A stretch of DNA of 64,000 nucleotides from Aeromicrobium massiliense JC14 (GCF_000312105.1 NZ_HE978636.1:1299479-1363478), one strand, 5' to 3'. Numbered from the stretch's first letter, positions 13,978-23,120 are shown. A program made the numbers and translations. The notes: generated by a model from the letters alone, not told the origin.

Positions 13978-16907
13978 CACGACGCACGATCGACACCACC
14001 CGGCTGCGCGCGCAGCTCTCCGGCGCGCGGCAGGTGGCGGGCACCGTGGCGCGGAACCCGGCGATGCTGCGCGACGTTGTGGCGGGCCTGCTCGGCCGCG
14101 AGCCCGCCGCAGGGCCAGCAGCGCTGGACGTGGGCGAGACCCCCGAGTGGCTCACCGGGTTCACCCACCGGGTCGCCGCCGCCCGCACCGTCGCCGCTCC
14201 ACCCGAGCACGTGGTGGACGTGCTGGGCGACCTGTCGACCGTCGCCGACTGGCTGACGCTGCACACCGGCTGGCGCGACGAAACTCCCGGTGCCGCCGAG
14301 GTGGGCGCCTCGTTCGTGCAGCACGCGGCGATCATGGCCATCCCGGCGGACATCCGCTGGACCGTCGAGCGGTTCGACGACGGCGCGCTCGACCTGCGCG
14401 GCAAGGGACCGATGGGCCTCGTGCTCGCCCTCGCGCTGCGCGTCACGGCGTTCGGCGTGGGCAGCCGCGTCACCCTGCACGCGGGCCTGGACGGCCAGCC
14501 GGTGAAGGGGCCGCTCGGCAGCTCGATCGTCCGCAGCCTCGGCGGTGAGCTGGACGACTCGCTGGGCCGGCTCGAGCAGCTGGTGAGCGGCGCCCCGTCG
14601 AGCCGCCCGGTGCTGCACCGGGCGACCGGACGGACGATCCCCGCGTCCACCCCGGTGCTCGTCGGCGCCGGCCAGCACGTGAACAGCCGGCCCGACCCGA
14701 CGGCCGACCCGGCCGCGCTCGCCGTCACCGCGCTGCGCCGGGCCGAGGCGGACGCCGGCGTGCCCGGCCTGCTCGCTTCCGCCGACGCCATCCTGGCCGT
14801 CCCGAGCGCGTCGTGGACGTACGCCGACGCCGCGGCCCTGGTGGGCGAGCGGGTCGGCGCGACGCCCGCCCGCACCGTCGCGTCCAGCCCCTACGGCGGC
14901 GACGGCGCCCAGTTGCTCGTCAACGAGGCCGCGCGGTACATCGCCGAGGGCGAGGCGCACGTCGCCCTGGTGGTCGGGGCCGAGGCCGGCGCGACGCAGT
15001 CGAGCCTGCAGCGCTCCGGTGCCACCCCGGACTGGCCGGTGCAGGCGCCCGGCGTCGCGCCGACCGACGTCGTGGGCGTCGACGCCAGCCCCAACAACGA
15101 GGTCGAGGCGAGCGTCGGGCTCAGCGCCCCGATCTACGTGTACGCGCTCATCGAGAACGCCGTGCGGCGCAAGCGGGGCCGCGGCGTCGAGGAGCACCGG
15201 GCGGCCATCGCCGGCCTGTGGTCGCGGTTCTCGTCCGTCGCCGCCCGCAACCCCTACGCCTGGCAGCCCGAGGAGACGTCCGCCGAGCGCATCGCCGAGC
15301 CGAGCGCCGACAACCGCATGGTCTCCGAGCCGTACACGAAGCTGATGTGCGCCAACCTCACCGTCGACATGGGCACCGGACTCGTCCTCATGTCGGCCGC
15401 GGCCGCCGAGGCGGCGGGCGTGCCGCAGGAGAAGTGGGTGTTCGTGCACGCCGGGGCCTGGGCCTCGGACGAGTGGTTCGTCAGCGAGCGTGCCGACCTG
15501 GCCACGTCCCCCGCGATCACGGCGGTCGGTGACGCCGCGCTGGGGCACGCCGGCGTGACGATCGACGATGTCCGCCACGTCGACCTGTACGCCTGCTTCC
15601 CGTCGGCGGTGCAGATCGGTGCGGACGCGCTCGGGCTGCCCGACGACGACCCCGAGCGTCCGCTCACGGTCACCGGCGGACTGACGTTCGGCGGCGGTCC
15701 GGGCAACAACTACGGCAGCCACGCCGTGGCCAACCTCGTCCCGCTGCTGCGGGCCGATCCTGACGCGTTCGGGCTGTCGACGTCGCTGGGCTGGTACGCC
15801 ACCAAGCACGCCCTGGGCGTGTACTCGGCCACGCCGCCGCGACGGCTGTTCGAGCACCTGCACCCGCACGTCGAGCTGCCGCCCGCGCGTCGGGCCCTGG
15901 GGTCGTACGCCGGTCCGGCCGTGGTCGAGACCTGGACCATCCCGTGGTCGCGCGAGGGCGTGCCCGAGGCCGTCGTGGTCAGCCTGCTCACGCCGGAGGG
16001 CGACCGCGTGCTGCTGCGCCGCGACGACCAGCGCACGCTCGGGCTGTTCATGGCCGACGACCCGATCGGCTGGCAGGTCGAGGTGACCGTGGACGGCCGG
16101 CTTGAGGTCGTCGACCAGGACGTGCACGAGATGCCGGCGGCCCCGCCGTCGCCGGTGCTGGTCGAGCAGCGCGGCGAGGTCACGGTCATCACGCTCAACC
16201 GTCCCGAGGCGCGCAACGCCATCGACGGGCGCACCGCACGGCTGCTCGAGCGGGCGATCGACCGGTTCGAGTCGGACCCGGCCGCGCGCGTCGCCGTGCT
16301 CACCGGCACGGGCGGGACGTTCAGTGCCGGCATGGACCTGAAGGCCGCGAACCGCGGCGAGCTGCCCTACGGCGACCACCGCGGTCCGCTTGGCCTCACC
16401 GAGCGTCCGCCGGCCAAGCCGCTCGTGGCCGCGGTCGAGGGCTCCGCGCTCGCCGGCGGCTGCGAGCTGGCCCTCGCCGCCGACCTCGTCGTCGCCGCCG
16501 AGGACTCCGAGCTCGGCCTGCCCGAGCCCAAGCGCGGACTCGTCGCCGCCGCCGGCGGGGTCATGCGGCTCGGCGAGCGGCTGCCGCGCAACGTGGCGAT
16601 GGAGATGGTCCTCACCGGCGACCCGCTGCCGGCCCGCCGGTTGCACGAGCTCGGCCTTGTCAACGTGCTCGCGCCGGCCGGGTCGGTGCTCGACGTCGCG
16701 ATCGAGCTGGCCGAGCGCGTCGCGGCGAACGCGCCGATGAGCGTCGCCGTCGGCAAGCGCATCGTCCAGGAGGCGCCCCGCTGGGACGTCGAGCACGCCT
16801 TCGTGCGCCAGTCCGAGCTGGCCGCCCCCGTCATCTCGTCGCAGGACGCCGCGGAGGGCGTCGCCGCGTTCGCCGAGAAGCGGGCGCCGCGCTGGACCGG
16901 TCGCTGA
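13974..16907 (+). CDS. Three-domain fusion: SRPBCC, TLP1-type thiolase-like, enoyl-CoA hydratase/isomerase
   Basis: 977 residues. Residues 60-205 are an SRPBCC lipid-binding fold (HRVAAARTVAAPPEHVVDVL). Residues 220-635 are a thiolase-like protein (STPVLVGAGQHVNSRPDPT, GGLTFGGGPGNNYGSHAVAN), followed at about 635-720 by an extra C-terminal domain as in mycobacterial thiolase-like protein TLP1. The usual nucleophile cysteine is absent; the site reads ASSPYGGDG. Residues 725-977 are a crotonase with oxyanion loop FSAGMDLKA and both hydratase glutamates (AGGCELA, LPEPKRG), so hydratase activity is plausible. The domains normally occur in separate proteins of lipid or steroid breakdown. No frameshift or internal stop is seen at the joints. 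Translationally coupled to tetR. Confidence 0.8.
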   Translation: MTRRTIDTTRLRAQLSGARQVAGTVARNPAMLRDVVAGLLGREPAAGPAALDVGETPEWLTGFTHRVAAARTVAAPPEHVVDVLGDLSTVADWLTLHTGWRDETPGAAEVGASFVQHAAIMAIPADIRWTVERFDDGALDLRGKGPMGLVLALALRVTAFGVGSRVTLHAGLDGQPVKGPLGSSIVRSLGGELDDSLGRLEQLVSGAPSSRPVLHRATGRTIPASTPVLVGAGQHVNSRPDPTADPAALAVTALRRAEADAGVPGLLASADAILAVPSASWTYADAAALVGERVGATPARTVASSPYGGDGAQLLVNEAARYIAEGEAHVALVVGAEAGATQSSLQRSGATPDWPVQAPGVAPTDVVGVDASPNNEVEASVGLSAPIYVYALIENAVRRKRGRGVEEHRAAIAGLWSRFSSVAARNPYAWQPEETSAERIAEPSADNRMVSEPYTKLMCANLTVDMGTGLVLMSAAAAEAAGVPQEKWVFVHAGAWASDEWFVSERADLATSPAITAVGDAALGHAGVTIDDVRHVDLYACFPSAVQIGADALGLPDDDPERPLTVTGGLTFGGGPGNNYGSHAVANLVPLLRADPDAFGLSTSLGWYATKHALGVYSATPPRRLFEHLHPHVELPPARRALGSYAGPAVVETWTIPWSREGVPEAVVVSLLTPEGDRVLLRRDDQRTLGLFMADDPIGWQVEVTVDGRLEVVDQDVHEMPAAPPSPVLVEQRGEVTVITLNRPEARNAIDGRTARLLERAIDRFESDPAARVAVLTGTGGTFSAGMDLKAANRGELPYGDHRGPLGLTERPPAKPLVAAVEGSALAGGCELALAADLVVAAEDSELGLPEPKRGLVAAAGGVMRLGERLPRNVAMEMVLTGDPLPARRLHELGLVNVLAPAGSVLDVAIELAERVAANAPMSVAVGKRIVQEAPRWDVEHAFVRQSELAAPVISSQDAAEGVAAFAEKRAPRWTGR

Positions 16908-16932
16908 ACCTGCGCGGACGGCGTGGCTCGGC

Positions 16933-17835
16933 TCAGTCCCTGGTGAGGTCGAGCCGGTAGTTGCGGAAGGCGAGCGTGACCCGCATGCCCAGCCGCTCGT
17001 ACAACGTCAGGGCGCCGGTGCGGGAGTCGGTCTCCAGCCGGCCGCGTGGGAGCCCGCGCTCGCGAGCCCGGCCGTAGGCGACGGCCAGCAGCTGCTGGGC
17101 GATCCCCTGACCGCGGTGCGAGCGGCGGACCGCGAGCTGGGCGACCCAGATCTCGTCGTCACGCTCGCCGTCCATCCCGACGCACGCGCCGACCACCTCG
17201 CCGCCGTGCGTGGCGACCAACAGGTGGTCCTCGGTCATCCCGGGCCGGTCGAGGAGCAGCGCCGCCCAGCTCTCGAACGATCGTCCGGCTCGGTGCTCCC
17301 ACTCACCGAACGCCTCCTCGATGACCGCGTGGACGGCACGCTCCTCGCCCGCCCTCATGGGACGCACCTCGATGCCGGGCGGCAGCCCGCGCTGGGTGAT
17401 CGTGGCGTCACTCGGCAGCTCGAGCAGCCACGAGTCGTAGACGTGCTGGTAGCCGCGCGCCTGCAGGAGGGCGATGGTCTGGGCGTCGCCGGCGAACGCC
17501 TCCTGCTGGCACCGGTCGAGTCCGCGCTGGCGCTGCCGTGCCTCGGCCCACCGCGCCAAGGAGGTGCCGATGCCGCGACCCCGGTGCTCCGGCAGCACCG
17601 CGATGCGTGCGTACGTGTCCTGGAACACCGCCCCGAACGCGACCGGTCGTCCGCCGTGGGTGACCAGCAGGCTGTCCGACTCGGGATCGAAGGTCGGGTC
17701 GCGCCAGAGACCGTCGAGGTCGTCAGGATCCAGCATCGTCTCCCCGACCGTCGCCCGGTCCACCGCTTGGGAGACCGCGAGCACCTCGGCGATGTCCTCG
17801 TGCGGTGCCGGACGGAGCAGGTAGTCGTGGTTCAT
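16933..17835 (-). CDS. Tandem (double-domain) GNAT acetyltransferase
   Basis: 300 residues with two GNAT domains. The N-terminal one has ARIAVLPEHRGRGIGTSLAR and the C-terminal one has VAQLAVRRSHRGQGIAQQLL; both keep the R/Q-G-x-G/A acetyl-CoA loop. The overall size is like mycothiol synthase MshD, but the conserved MshD blocks are not evident, so I leave the acceptor open. The ATG at 17835 is preferred to an upstream TTG because the family N-terminus (MNHDYLLRPAPHEDIAEV) then begins correctly. It stands alone, convergent with the fusion gene. Confidence 0.8.
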   Translation of the reverse strand: MNHDYLLRPAPHEDIAEVLAVSQAVDRATVGETMLDPDDLDGLWRDPTFDPESDSLLVTHGGRPVAFGAVFQDTYARIAVLPEHRGRGIGTSLARWAEARQRQRGLDRCQQEAFAGDAQTIALLQARGYQHVYDSWLLELPSDATITQRGLPPGIEVRPMRAGEERAVHAVIEEAFGEWEHRAGRSFESWAALLLDRPGMTEDHLLVATHGGEVVGACVGMDGERDDEIWVAQLAVRRSHRGQGIAQQLLAVAYGRARERGLPRGRLETDSRTGALTLYERLGMRVTLAFRNYRLDLTRD

Positions 17836-17925
17836 GACGTCATCCAACTGCGCAGTCGTGGATCGCCGGGTCCCCCATCTGTGGGAGGAGGCCTGGTCCT
17901 GCGGCCGGGCCCGCGGGTGGACGGG

Positions 17926-18525
17926 TCAGGCCCGGTCGCGAGCGCCGAGAGGGAGCGAGCGATAGCGGGCCCATGCCGCTCGCATCTGCTCGGCCGTGCC
18001 GTCGGGATGGTCCGCCGACCAACGGCGGGTGAACCGGTTCCACTCGAACTGAGCGCCGATCTCGGACGGGTCCCGGTCGCGACTGGCGTGCCAGTGGGCG
18101 ACGGCGTCGCCGAGCGTGGTGGTGCCGTCGGCGGTGGCGAAGAACGCCCGCATCGGCGCGTCGAAGGCGAACCGTGGACCCAACCGGCTGGACAGCCAGG
18201 CGCGCACCTCCTGGCTGCACGGCTGGCCGGCCGGCACGATCGTGTCCTCGTCCAGGTCGGCCGACAGTCGCATGGACGCGCGAGGACGCACCGGCGGGCT
18301 GGGCGGGAGCGCCCGGCCGCCGAGGGCGGCGGCGACGCGCTCGGTCAGCAGAGTCTTGGAACCGCCGGGAGAGACGCTCAGCACACGCGCGAACGCCTGC
18401 AGCTCGTCCTTGAGCCAGTACCACCGCAGGAACTCGTCCTCGGAGAGGTCCGGTGCGAGTGCCGGCCGTTCGTCCGTGCCGTGGAGGCCCGGGAGCTCGG
18501 GACGGACGCCGTCATGGGTCCACAT
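17926..18525 (-). CDS. DUF6434 / SAP-like domain protein
   Basis: 199 residues. The N-terminal half carries RPALAPDLSEDEFLRWYWLK and LSVSPGGSKTLLTERVAAAL, a SAP-like helix-extended-helix motif that suggests nucleic-acid binding. The C-terminal half (FAFDAPMRAFFATADGTTTL, SEIGAQFEWNRFTRRW) is the DUF6434 region. No catalytic site is known for this family. Two bases separate its ATG from the stop of the upstream hypothetical gene, so the two are one operon. Confidence 0.75.
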   Translation of the reverse strand: MWTHDGVRPELPGLHGTDERPALAPDLSEDEFLRWYWLKDELQAFARVLSVSPGGSKTLLTERVAAALGGRALPPSPPVRPRASMRLSADLDEDTIVPAGQPCSQEVRAWLSSRLGPRFAFDAPMRAFFATADGTTTLGDAVAHWHASRDRDPSEIGAQFEWNRFTRRWSADHPDGTAEQMRAAWARYRSLPLGARDRA

Positions 18526-18527
18526 GG

Positions 18528-18959
18528 TCAGTCGCCGAACCCGTTCTGTCGCGCGATCCGCGCCAGCACCTCGACGGAGCGCCGGTTGCGCAGCGCCGCG
18601 GAGAACCGATGGGCGACGGTCTCGGCGCGGTCGGGGTCGGTGAAGTACGCGTAGAACCCGTCCGCCTCGGCGTCCACGGACTCGCCCTCGACCTCGACCG
18701 GCTCACCGTGCTGGACGAGGTGGGCCTGGAACAGTCCCTGCACGCCGTACCCGTTCAGGTAGTAGTCGCCCTCCACGTGCTCCTCGCCGTCCAGCAGCCG
18801 GTCCAGGTCGTCCAGGCTGAGCCGGCGCAGGTAGGGGGAGTCGGTCACGTCGGGGCCCCAGCCCTGCGCCTTGAGGTGCTTCGCTTCGGCAGGCAGGTCG
18901 GTCAGCCGGAGCGGGGCGAACGTCCTGGAGTCGTCACCGGAGTCGTCGAAGGTAGCCAC
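18528..18959 (-). CDS. Hypothetical protein paired with the DUF6434 gene
   Basis: 143 residues from GTG 18959, VATFDDSGDDSRTFAPLRLT, rich in acidic residues (RRLSLDDLDRLLDGEEHVEG) and ending VEVLARIARQNGFGD. No signal peptide, membrane segment or known motif is visible. The frame is open further upstream, but that part is antisense to the aldehyde dehydrogenase gene and looks random. It is the first gene of a two-gene operon with the DUF6434 protein. Function unknown. Confidence 0.6.
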   Translation of the reverse strand: MATFDDSGDDSRTFAPLRLTDLPAEAKHLKAQGWGPDVTDSPYLRRLSLDDLDRLLDGEEHVEGDYYLNGYGVQGLFQAHLVQHGEPVEVEGESVDAEADGFYAYFTDPDRAETVAHRFSAALRNRRSVEVLARIARQNGFGD

Positions 18960-19091
18960 GAGCCAACCGTCCCGCGGACGGGGCGTCGCGCACCTCCCGT
19001 GTTCGGGGGAGCGCGAACCGCTGCCGGGGTGGCCGAAGGCGTCAGGAAAGGTTAGGACGGAAGGAAGCATCCCCCTCGAGAGGAACGACCC

Positions 19092-20555
19092 GTGACCATC
19101 CAGCGCGACCTCATCATCAACGGCGAGCACGTCCCCGCGGCGTCCGGACGCACGACCGACGACGTCTCCCCCTGGGACCAGAGCGTCTACGCCCAGGTCG
19201 CGGCGGCCGGGCCCGAGGACGTCCGTCGCGCCGTCGACGCGGCCGAGGCGGCGTTCGAGGGCTGGGCGGCCACCGGCCCGTCCCAGCGGGCGCGCATCTT
19301 CGCCACGGCGGCCGACCTGCTCGAGGAGCGCACCCCCGAGGGCATCGAGCTGATGGCCCGCGAGGTCGGCGGCGTCGCGCCGTGGGCCGGGTTCAACGCG
19401 CACCTGGCCGCGGACATCCTGCGGTCCGCCGCGACCGCGGCCACGGCCGTCCAGGGACAGGTGCTCACCACCGACATGCCGGGCAAGCTGTCGCTCGGCG
19501 TGCGCCGTCCGTACGGCGTCTGCGCGGCCATCTCCCCGTGGAACGCGCCGTTCATCCTCGGCGTCCGGGCCCTGGCCGTGCCGCTGGCGGTCGGCAACAC
19601 CGTCGTGCTCAAGCCGAGCGAGGATGCCCCTCTGGCCTGCGGCCTGTTCCTGGCGGACGTGCTGCTGGACGCCGGCCTGCCCGCCGGCGTGCTCAACGTG
19701 GTCACCAACGACCGGGACGACGCGGCCGAGGTCGTCGAGGCGCTCATCGCCGACGAGCGGGTGCGCAACGTCAACTTCACCGGCTCGACCAACGTCGGCC
19801 GCACCATCGGCACGCTCGCGGCCCAGCACCTCAAGCCGGCCGTGCTCGAGCTCGGCGGCAAGAACTCCGTCGTCGTCCTGGAGTCCGCCGACGTCGACTA
19901 CGCGGTCGACGCCGCCACGTTCGGCGCGTTCATGAACGCCGGCCAGATCTGCATGTCGGCGGACCGGATCATCGTCGACCGGTCGATCGCCGAGGAGTTC
20001 ACCGAGAAGCTCGTCGCCAAGGTGGCCTCGCTGCCGTCGGGCGACCCGACCGACCCGAGCACGGTCATCGGACCGCAGGTGAACGTCCGCGCGGCCGAGC
20101 GTCAGTTCGCGCTCGTCCAGGACGCCGTCGAGAAGGGCGCCACGGTGCACACCGGCGGCACGAAGCCCGACGGCGCGCTGCTCGAGGCGACCGTGCTCTC
20201 GGGCATCACGCGCGACATGCGCATGCACCGCGAGGAGATCTTCGGCGCCGCGACGACGGTCTACACGGTCGACGGCCCGGACGAGGCGGTCGCGCTCGCC
20301 AACGAGACCGAGTACGGGCTCACCGCCGGCGTCATCGCCGAGGACCTGCGCGCCGGCTGGTCGGTGGCCGAGCGGATCAAGACCGGCATCGTGCACGTCA
20401 ACGACCAGTCGGTGAACGACGAGCCGTTCGCCCCCTTCGGCGGCGTGCAGAGCTCGGGCTACGGCAAGTTCGGCGGGGACGCGGGCATCGACTCGTTCAC
20501 CGAGATGCGCTGGATGACCGTGCAGAAGGACGGCCACGCGGGTTACCCGTTCTGA
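19092..20555 (+). CDS. NAD(P)-dependent aldehyde dehydrogenase
   Basis: 487 residues, normal ALDH length. The catalytic cysteine is about residue 287 (NAGQICMSADR) and the general base glutamate about 253 (VLELGGK); the cofactor-binding block reads ISPWNAPFILGV ... VVLKPSEDAP and NFTGSTNVG. Closest in pattern to vanillin, salicylaldehyde or benzaldehyde dehydrogenases. It oxidises an aldehyde to its acid with NAD(P)+. The GTG at 19092 has GAGAGGAAC upstream. Monocistronic; a repeat-type hairpin follows the stop. The nitroreductase downstream has its own promoter and operator. Confidence 0.88.
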   Translation: MTIQRDLIINGEHVPAASGRTTDDVSPWDQSVYAQVAAAGPEDVRRAVDAAEAAFEGWAATGPSQRARIFATAADLLEERTPEGIELMAREVGGVAPWAGFNAHLAADILRSAATAATAVQGQVLTTDMPGKLSLGVRRPYGVCAAISPWNAPFILGVRALAVPLAVGNTVVLKPSEDAPLACGLFLADVLLDAGLPAGVLNVVTNDRDDAAEVVEALIADERVRNVNFTGSTNVGRTIGTLAAQHLKPAVLELGGKNSVVVLESADVDYAVDAATFGAFMNAGQICMSADRIIVDRSIAEEFTEKLVAKVASLPSGDPTDPSTVIGPQVNVRAAERQFALVQDAVEKGATVHTGGTKPDGALLEATVLSGITRDMRMHREEIFGAATTVYTVDGPDEAVALANETEYGLTAGVIAEDLRAGWSVAERIKTGIVHVNDQSVNDEPFAPFGGVQSSGYGKFGGDAGIDSFTEMRWMTVQKDGHAGYPF

Positions 20556-20564
20556 GCCACGCCT

Positions 20565-20613
20565 CCGCTCGCTGAGCCTGTCGAAGCGTGCCTCCGGCGG
20601 GCTCGGGGAGCGG
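20565..20613. terminator. Imperfect hairpin carrying the GAGCCTGTCGAAG repeat
   Basis: CCGCTCGCTGAGCC (20565-20578) pairs with GGCTCGGGGAGCGG (20600-20613) at 12 of 14 positions. The loop holds TGTCGAAGCG, so the left side matches the extragenic repeat found again at 31950-32018. It probably ends the aldehyde dehydrogenase transcript. Confidence 0.5.
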
Positions 20614-20723
20614 CCGCGGGCTCGGGCGCCCGTGGGGGACGGGACGCACGACGCGTCCGCACGCAGGGAAGAGCGTGACGTGAAGCACACCCGTTTCTGG
20701 GACGACATCGGCGGGCGCCGGCG

Positions 20724-20751
20724 GTTGAATCCTGGTGGTTCACCATTCAAC
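20724..20751. promoter_or_regulatory. GTTGAAT-N14-ATTCAAC operator-like inverted repeat
   Basis: A 7-bp perfect inverted repeat spaced by 14 bases ends 28 bases before the ATG of the nitroreductase gene. AT-rich arms like these stand out in this genome and resemble MarR or HxlR-type operators. No such regulator gene is adjacent, so control would act in trans. Confidence 0.5.
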
Positions 20752-20779
20752 TTCCTTTGCTTCCGACGAAAGGCCTCCC

Positions 20780-21415
20780 ATGAGCATCGACCAGAGCGCC
20801 GGGTTCGACCTGGTGTCCGAGTCCGCCCTCGACTCCGACGCCCTCGACCTGCTGTTCCGAGAGGGACGCACGGCGAACACGTTCACCGACGAGCCCGTCT
20901 CCGAGGACACCGCCCGCGCGATCTACGAGCTCGCCAAGATGGGCCCGACGATGATGAACATCCAGCCGCTGCGCGTGACCTGGGTCCGCAGCGACGACGC
21001 CCGCGAGCGCCTGGTCAGCCACATGGCCGAGGGCAACGCCGCCAAGACCAAGTCCGCGCCGCTCGTCGCCGTGCTGAGCTTCGACACCGAGTGGCCCGAC
21101 CACTTCGGCACCGTCTTCCCGATCGCCCCCCAGCTCGGGGAAGGCTTCGCCGGTGAGGACAACAAGCCCGTCCGCGAGACTCTGGGCAACGAGAACGCCT
21201 GGCTCCAGGCGGGGTACTTCATCCTCGCCGTCCGGGCGATGGGCCTCCACGCGGGCCCGATGAGCGGCTTCGACGCGGCCGGCGTCGACGCCGACCTGCA
21301 CGTTGGCCTGAACCGCCAGTCGTTCATGGTCGTCAACATCGGCAAGCCCGGCCCGGACGCCTGGTTCCCGCGCCTGCCGCGCCTGGACGCCGAGGTCGCC
21401 ACCACCACGCTGTGA
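20780..21415 (+). CDS. RutE/HadB-type nitroreductase (malonic semialdehyde reductase family)
   Basis: 211 residues. The FMN-binding blocks are evident: EGRTANTFTDEPVSEDTARA, MGPTMMNIQPLRVTWVRS, and AVRAMGLHAGPMSGFDAAGV near the end. This arrangement is that of RutE, which reduces malonic semialdehyde in uracil breakdown, and of related haloalkane/nitro reductases; no other rut gene is near, so the substrate is open. The ATG at 20780 has GAAAGG 7 bases upstream and is preferred to an earlier start at 20735. The upstream inverted repeat suggests inducible control. A strong hairpin follows at 21536. Confidence 0.85.
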   Translation: MSIDQSAGFDLVSESALDSDALDLLFREGRTANTFTDEPVSEDTARAIYELAKMGPTMMNIQPLRVTWVRSDDARERLVSHMAEGNAAKTKSAPLVAVLSFDTEWPDHFGTVFPIAPQLGEGFAGEDNKPVRETLGNENAWLQAGYFILAVRAMGLHAGPMSGFDAAGVDADLHVGLNRQSFMVVNIGKPGPDAWFPRLPRLDAEVATTTL

Positions 21416-21535
21416 CGACGACGGCCGCGCGCGCGACGCCACCCCCCGAGACGGGCCATCGAGCGCACGGCCGTGCCGGACGAGCGTAGTTGGTTGCTGC
21501 TCGCAACGCGTCACCCGGTTCCGCTCTCCGGAACG

Positions 21536-21569
21536 CGACGGCCCCGCACCTTCCGGTGCGGGGCCGTCG
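21536..21569. terminator. Bidirectional terminator, 15-bp perfect stem
   Basis: Arms 21536-21550 and 21555-21569 pair perfectly around a TTCC loop. It lies between the rightward nitroreductase and the leftward MHS transporter and can serve both. Confidence 0.8.
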
Positions 21570-21586
21570 TGCGTCCGGGGGACCGG

Positions 21587-22936
21587 TCAGCGGTCGATGT
21601 CGAGGTCGCGCGTCTCCTTGCCGAGCAGCAGCGCGACGAGCGTCAGCGTGGCCATCGACGACAGGTACACGCCGACCCAGAACGGGCTGCCGTCGCCGAC
21701 GTTCCACAGCCACACCGCGATGAACGGCGCCACGGCCGCGCCGAGGATCGAGCTGACGTTGTACGAGACGCCCGAGCCGGTGTAGCGCACGGCGGTCGGG
21801 AAGAGCTCGGGCAGCAGCGCGCCCATCGGGCCGAAGGTCGAGCCCATGAGCGTGAAGCCGACGATGAGGAACGCCATGACGCCGACGTCGCCGGCGTCCA
21901 GCAGCGGCACCCAGAGCAGGCCGAACACGATGATGAGCAGCGTGACGACGATGAGCGTCCGACGGCGTCCCCACCGGTCGGCGAGCGGTCCGGAGACCAG
22001 CGTGAAGATCCCGAAGAAGACGACCCCGGCGATCATCATCAGCACGAACGTGTTGTACGAGTAGCCCAGGCCGGGGGTGTCGGCGTCGGTGGCGGCGCGG
22101 CCGTAGCTCAGCGAGAACGTCGTCATCAGGTAGAACAGCACGTACGTCGCGAGCATGTAGAAGGTGCCCAGCACGAGCTCGCGCCAGTAGCCGCGGAACG
22201 TCGCGGCGAGCGGCAGCTTCTGCACCTTGCCGGCCTCGACCGTGCGGGTGAACGCGGGGCTCTCGACCAGGCTCAGGCGCACCCACAGGCCGACGGCGAC
22301 CATGACGGCGCTGAACAGGAACGGCAGGCGCCAGCCCCACTCCAGGAACGTGTCGGACGGACGGCTCGGGTCGTCGGAGGGCATCCAGACGGTGATCAGC
22401 AGGAACAGGCCGTTGGCGATGATGAAGCCCAGCGGCGCGCCGAGCTGCGGGAACGTGCCGTACCAGGCGCGCTTGCCCTCGGGCGCGTTCTCGGTCGCGA
22501 CGAGTGCGGCGCCGCTCCACTCGCCGCCGAGCGCGAAGCCCTGCGCCAGGCGCATGACCACCAGCAGGAACGGCGCGAACCAGCCGACCGCGCCGTAGGT
22601 GGGCAGCACGCCGATGAGGAACGTGGCGATGCCCATCGTGAGCAGCGCGGCGACCAGCGTGGTCTTGCGGCCCGAGCGGTCACCGAGGTGGCCGAAGAAG
22701 ATCGCGCCGAGCGGTCGGGCGACCATCGCCGCGCCGAAGACCGCGAACGAGGCCAGCAGGGCCGTCGTGTCGTTGCCCTCGGGGAAGAACAGGTGCGGGA
22801 AGACCAGGACGGCGGCGGTCGCGTAGACGTAGAAGTCGTAGAACTCGATCGTGGTGCCGACGAGGCTGGCCGCGACGACCTTGCGGCGTGAGTTGACCGG
22901 TGGCGCGGAGGCGGGCGCGACGGGCGCGGTGGACAT
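21587..22936 (-). CDS. MHS-family metabolite:H+ symporter (MFS)
   Basis: 449 residues with 12 hydrophobic segments. The MHS signature is clear: VAASLVGTTIEFYDFYVYAT in helix 1, the MFS loop FFGHLGDRSGRKTT after helix 2, and MRLAQGFALGGEWSGAALVA in helix 4. Family members import dicarboxylates, shikimate, proline/betaine or alpha-ketoglutarate with protons; the long insert before DTFLEWGWRLPFL is typical. The ATG at 22936 follows GGGAGAAACGC, a good ribosome site. It is monocistronic; the upstream gene on the right is divergent. Confidence 0.87.
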   Translation of the reverse strand: MSTAPVAPASAPPVNSRRKVVAASLVGTTIEFYDFYVYATAAVLVFPHLFFPEGNDTTALLASFAVFGAAMVARPLGAIFFGHLGDRSGRKTTLVAALLTMGIATFLIGVLPTYGAVGWFAPFLLVVMRLAQGFALGGEWSGAALVATENAPEGKRAWYGTFPQLGAPLGFIIANGLFLLITVWMPSDDPSRPSDTFLEWGWRLPFLFSAVMVAVGLWVRLSLVESPAFTRTVEAGKVQKLPLAATFRGYWRELVLGTFYMLATYVLFYLMTTFSLSYGRAATDADTPGLGYSYNTFVLMMIAGVVFFGIFTLVSGPLADRWGRRRTLIVVTLLIIVFGLLWVPLLDAGDVGVMAFLIVGFTLMGSTFGPMGALLPELFPTAVRYTGSGVSYNVSSILGAAVAPFIAVWLWNVGDGSPFWVGVYLSSMATLTLVALLLGKETRDLDIDR

Positions 22937-23120
22937 GCGTTTCTCCCGAGAGGTGAGCGTGGTGGCACCGGGACGTTCCCCGGGCGCGGTCACGCTAGCA
23001 GCGGCGTTGCAGGCGTTTTCCGGCGGGGTGTCCGATGCGCGGACGCGGTGTCTCGCATCGTGGACGACCTGGCGGTCGGGCCGAGGTGCGTCCGCCCGCG
23101 CCGCGGGGTACCACTGAGCC

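Noticed and set aside
13536..16796. A 1086-codon open frame opposite the SRPBCC-thiolase-hydratase gene
   Set aside because: It is antisense to a gene with clear domains; its protein is Arg/Gly/Ala-rich low complexity with no motif. High GC keeps such frames open.
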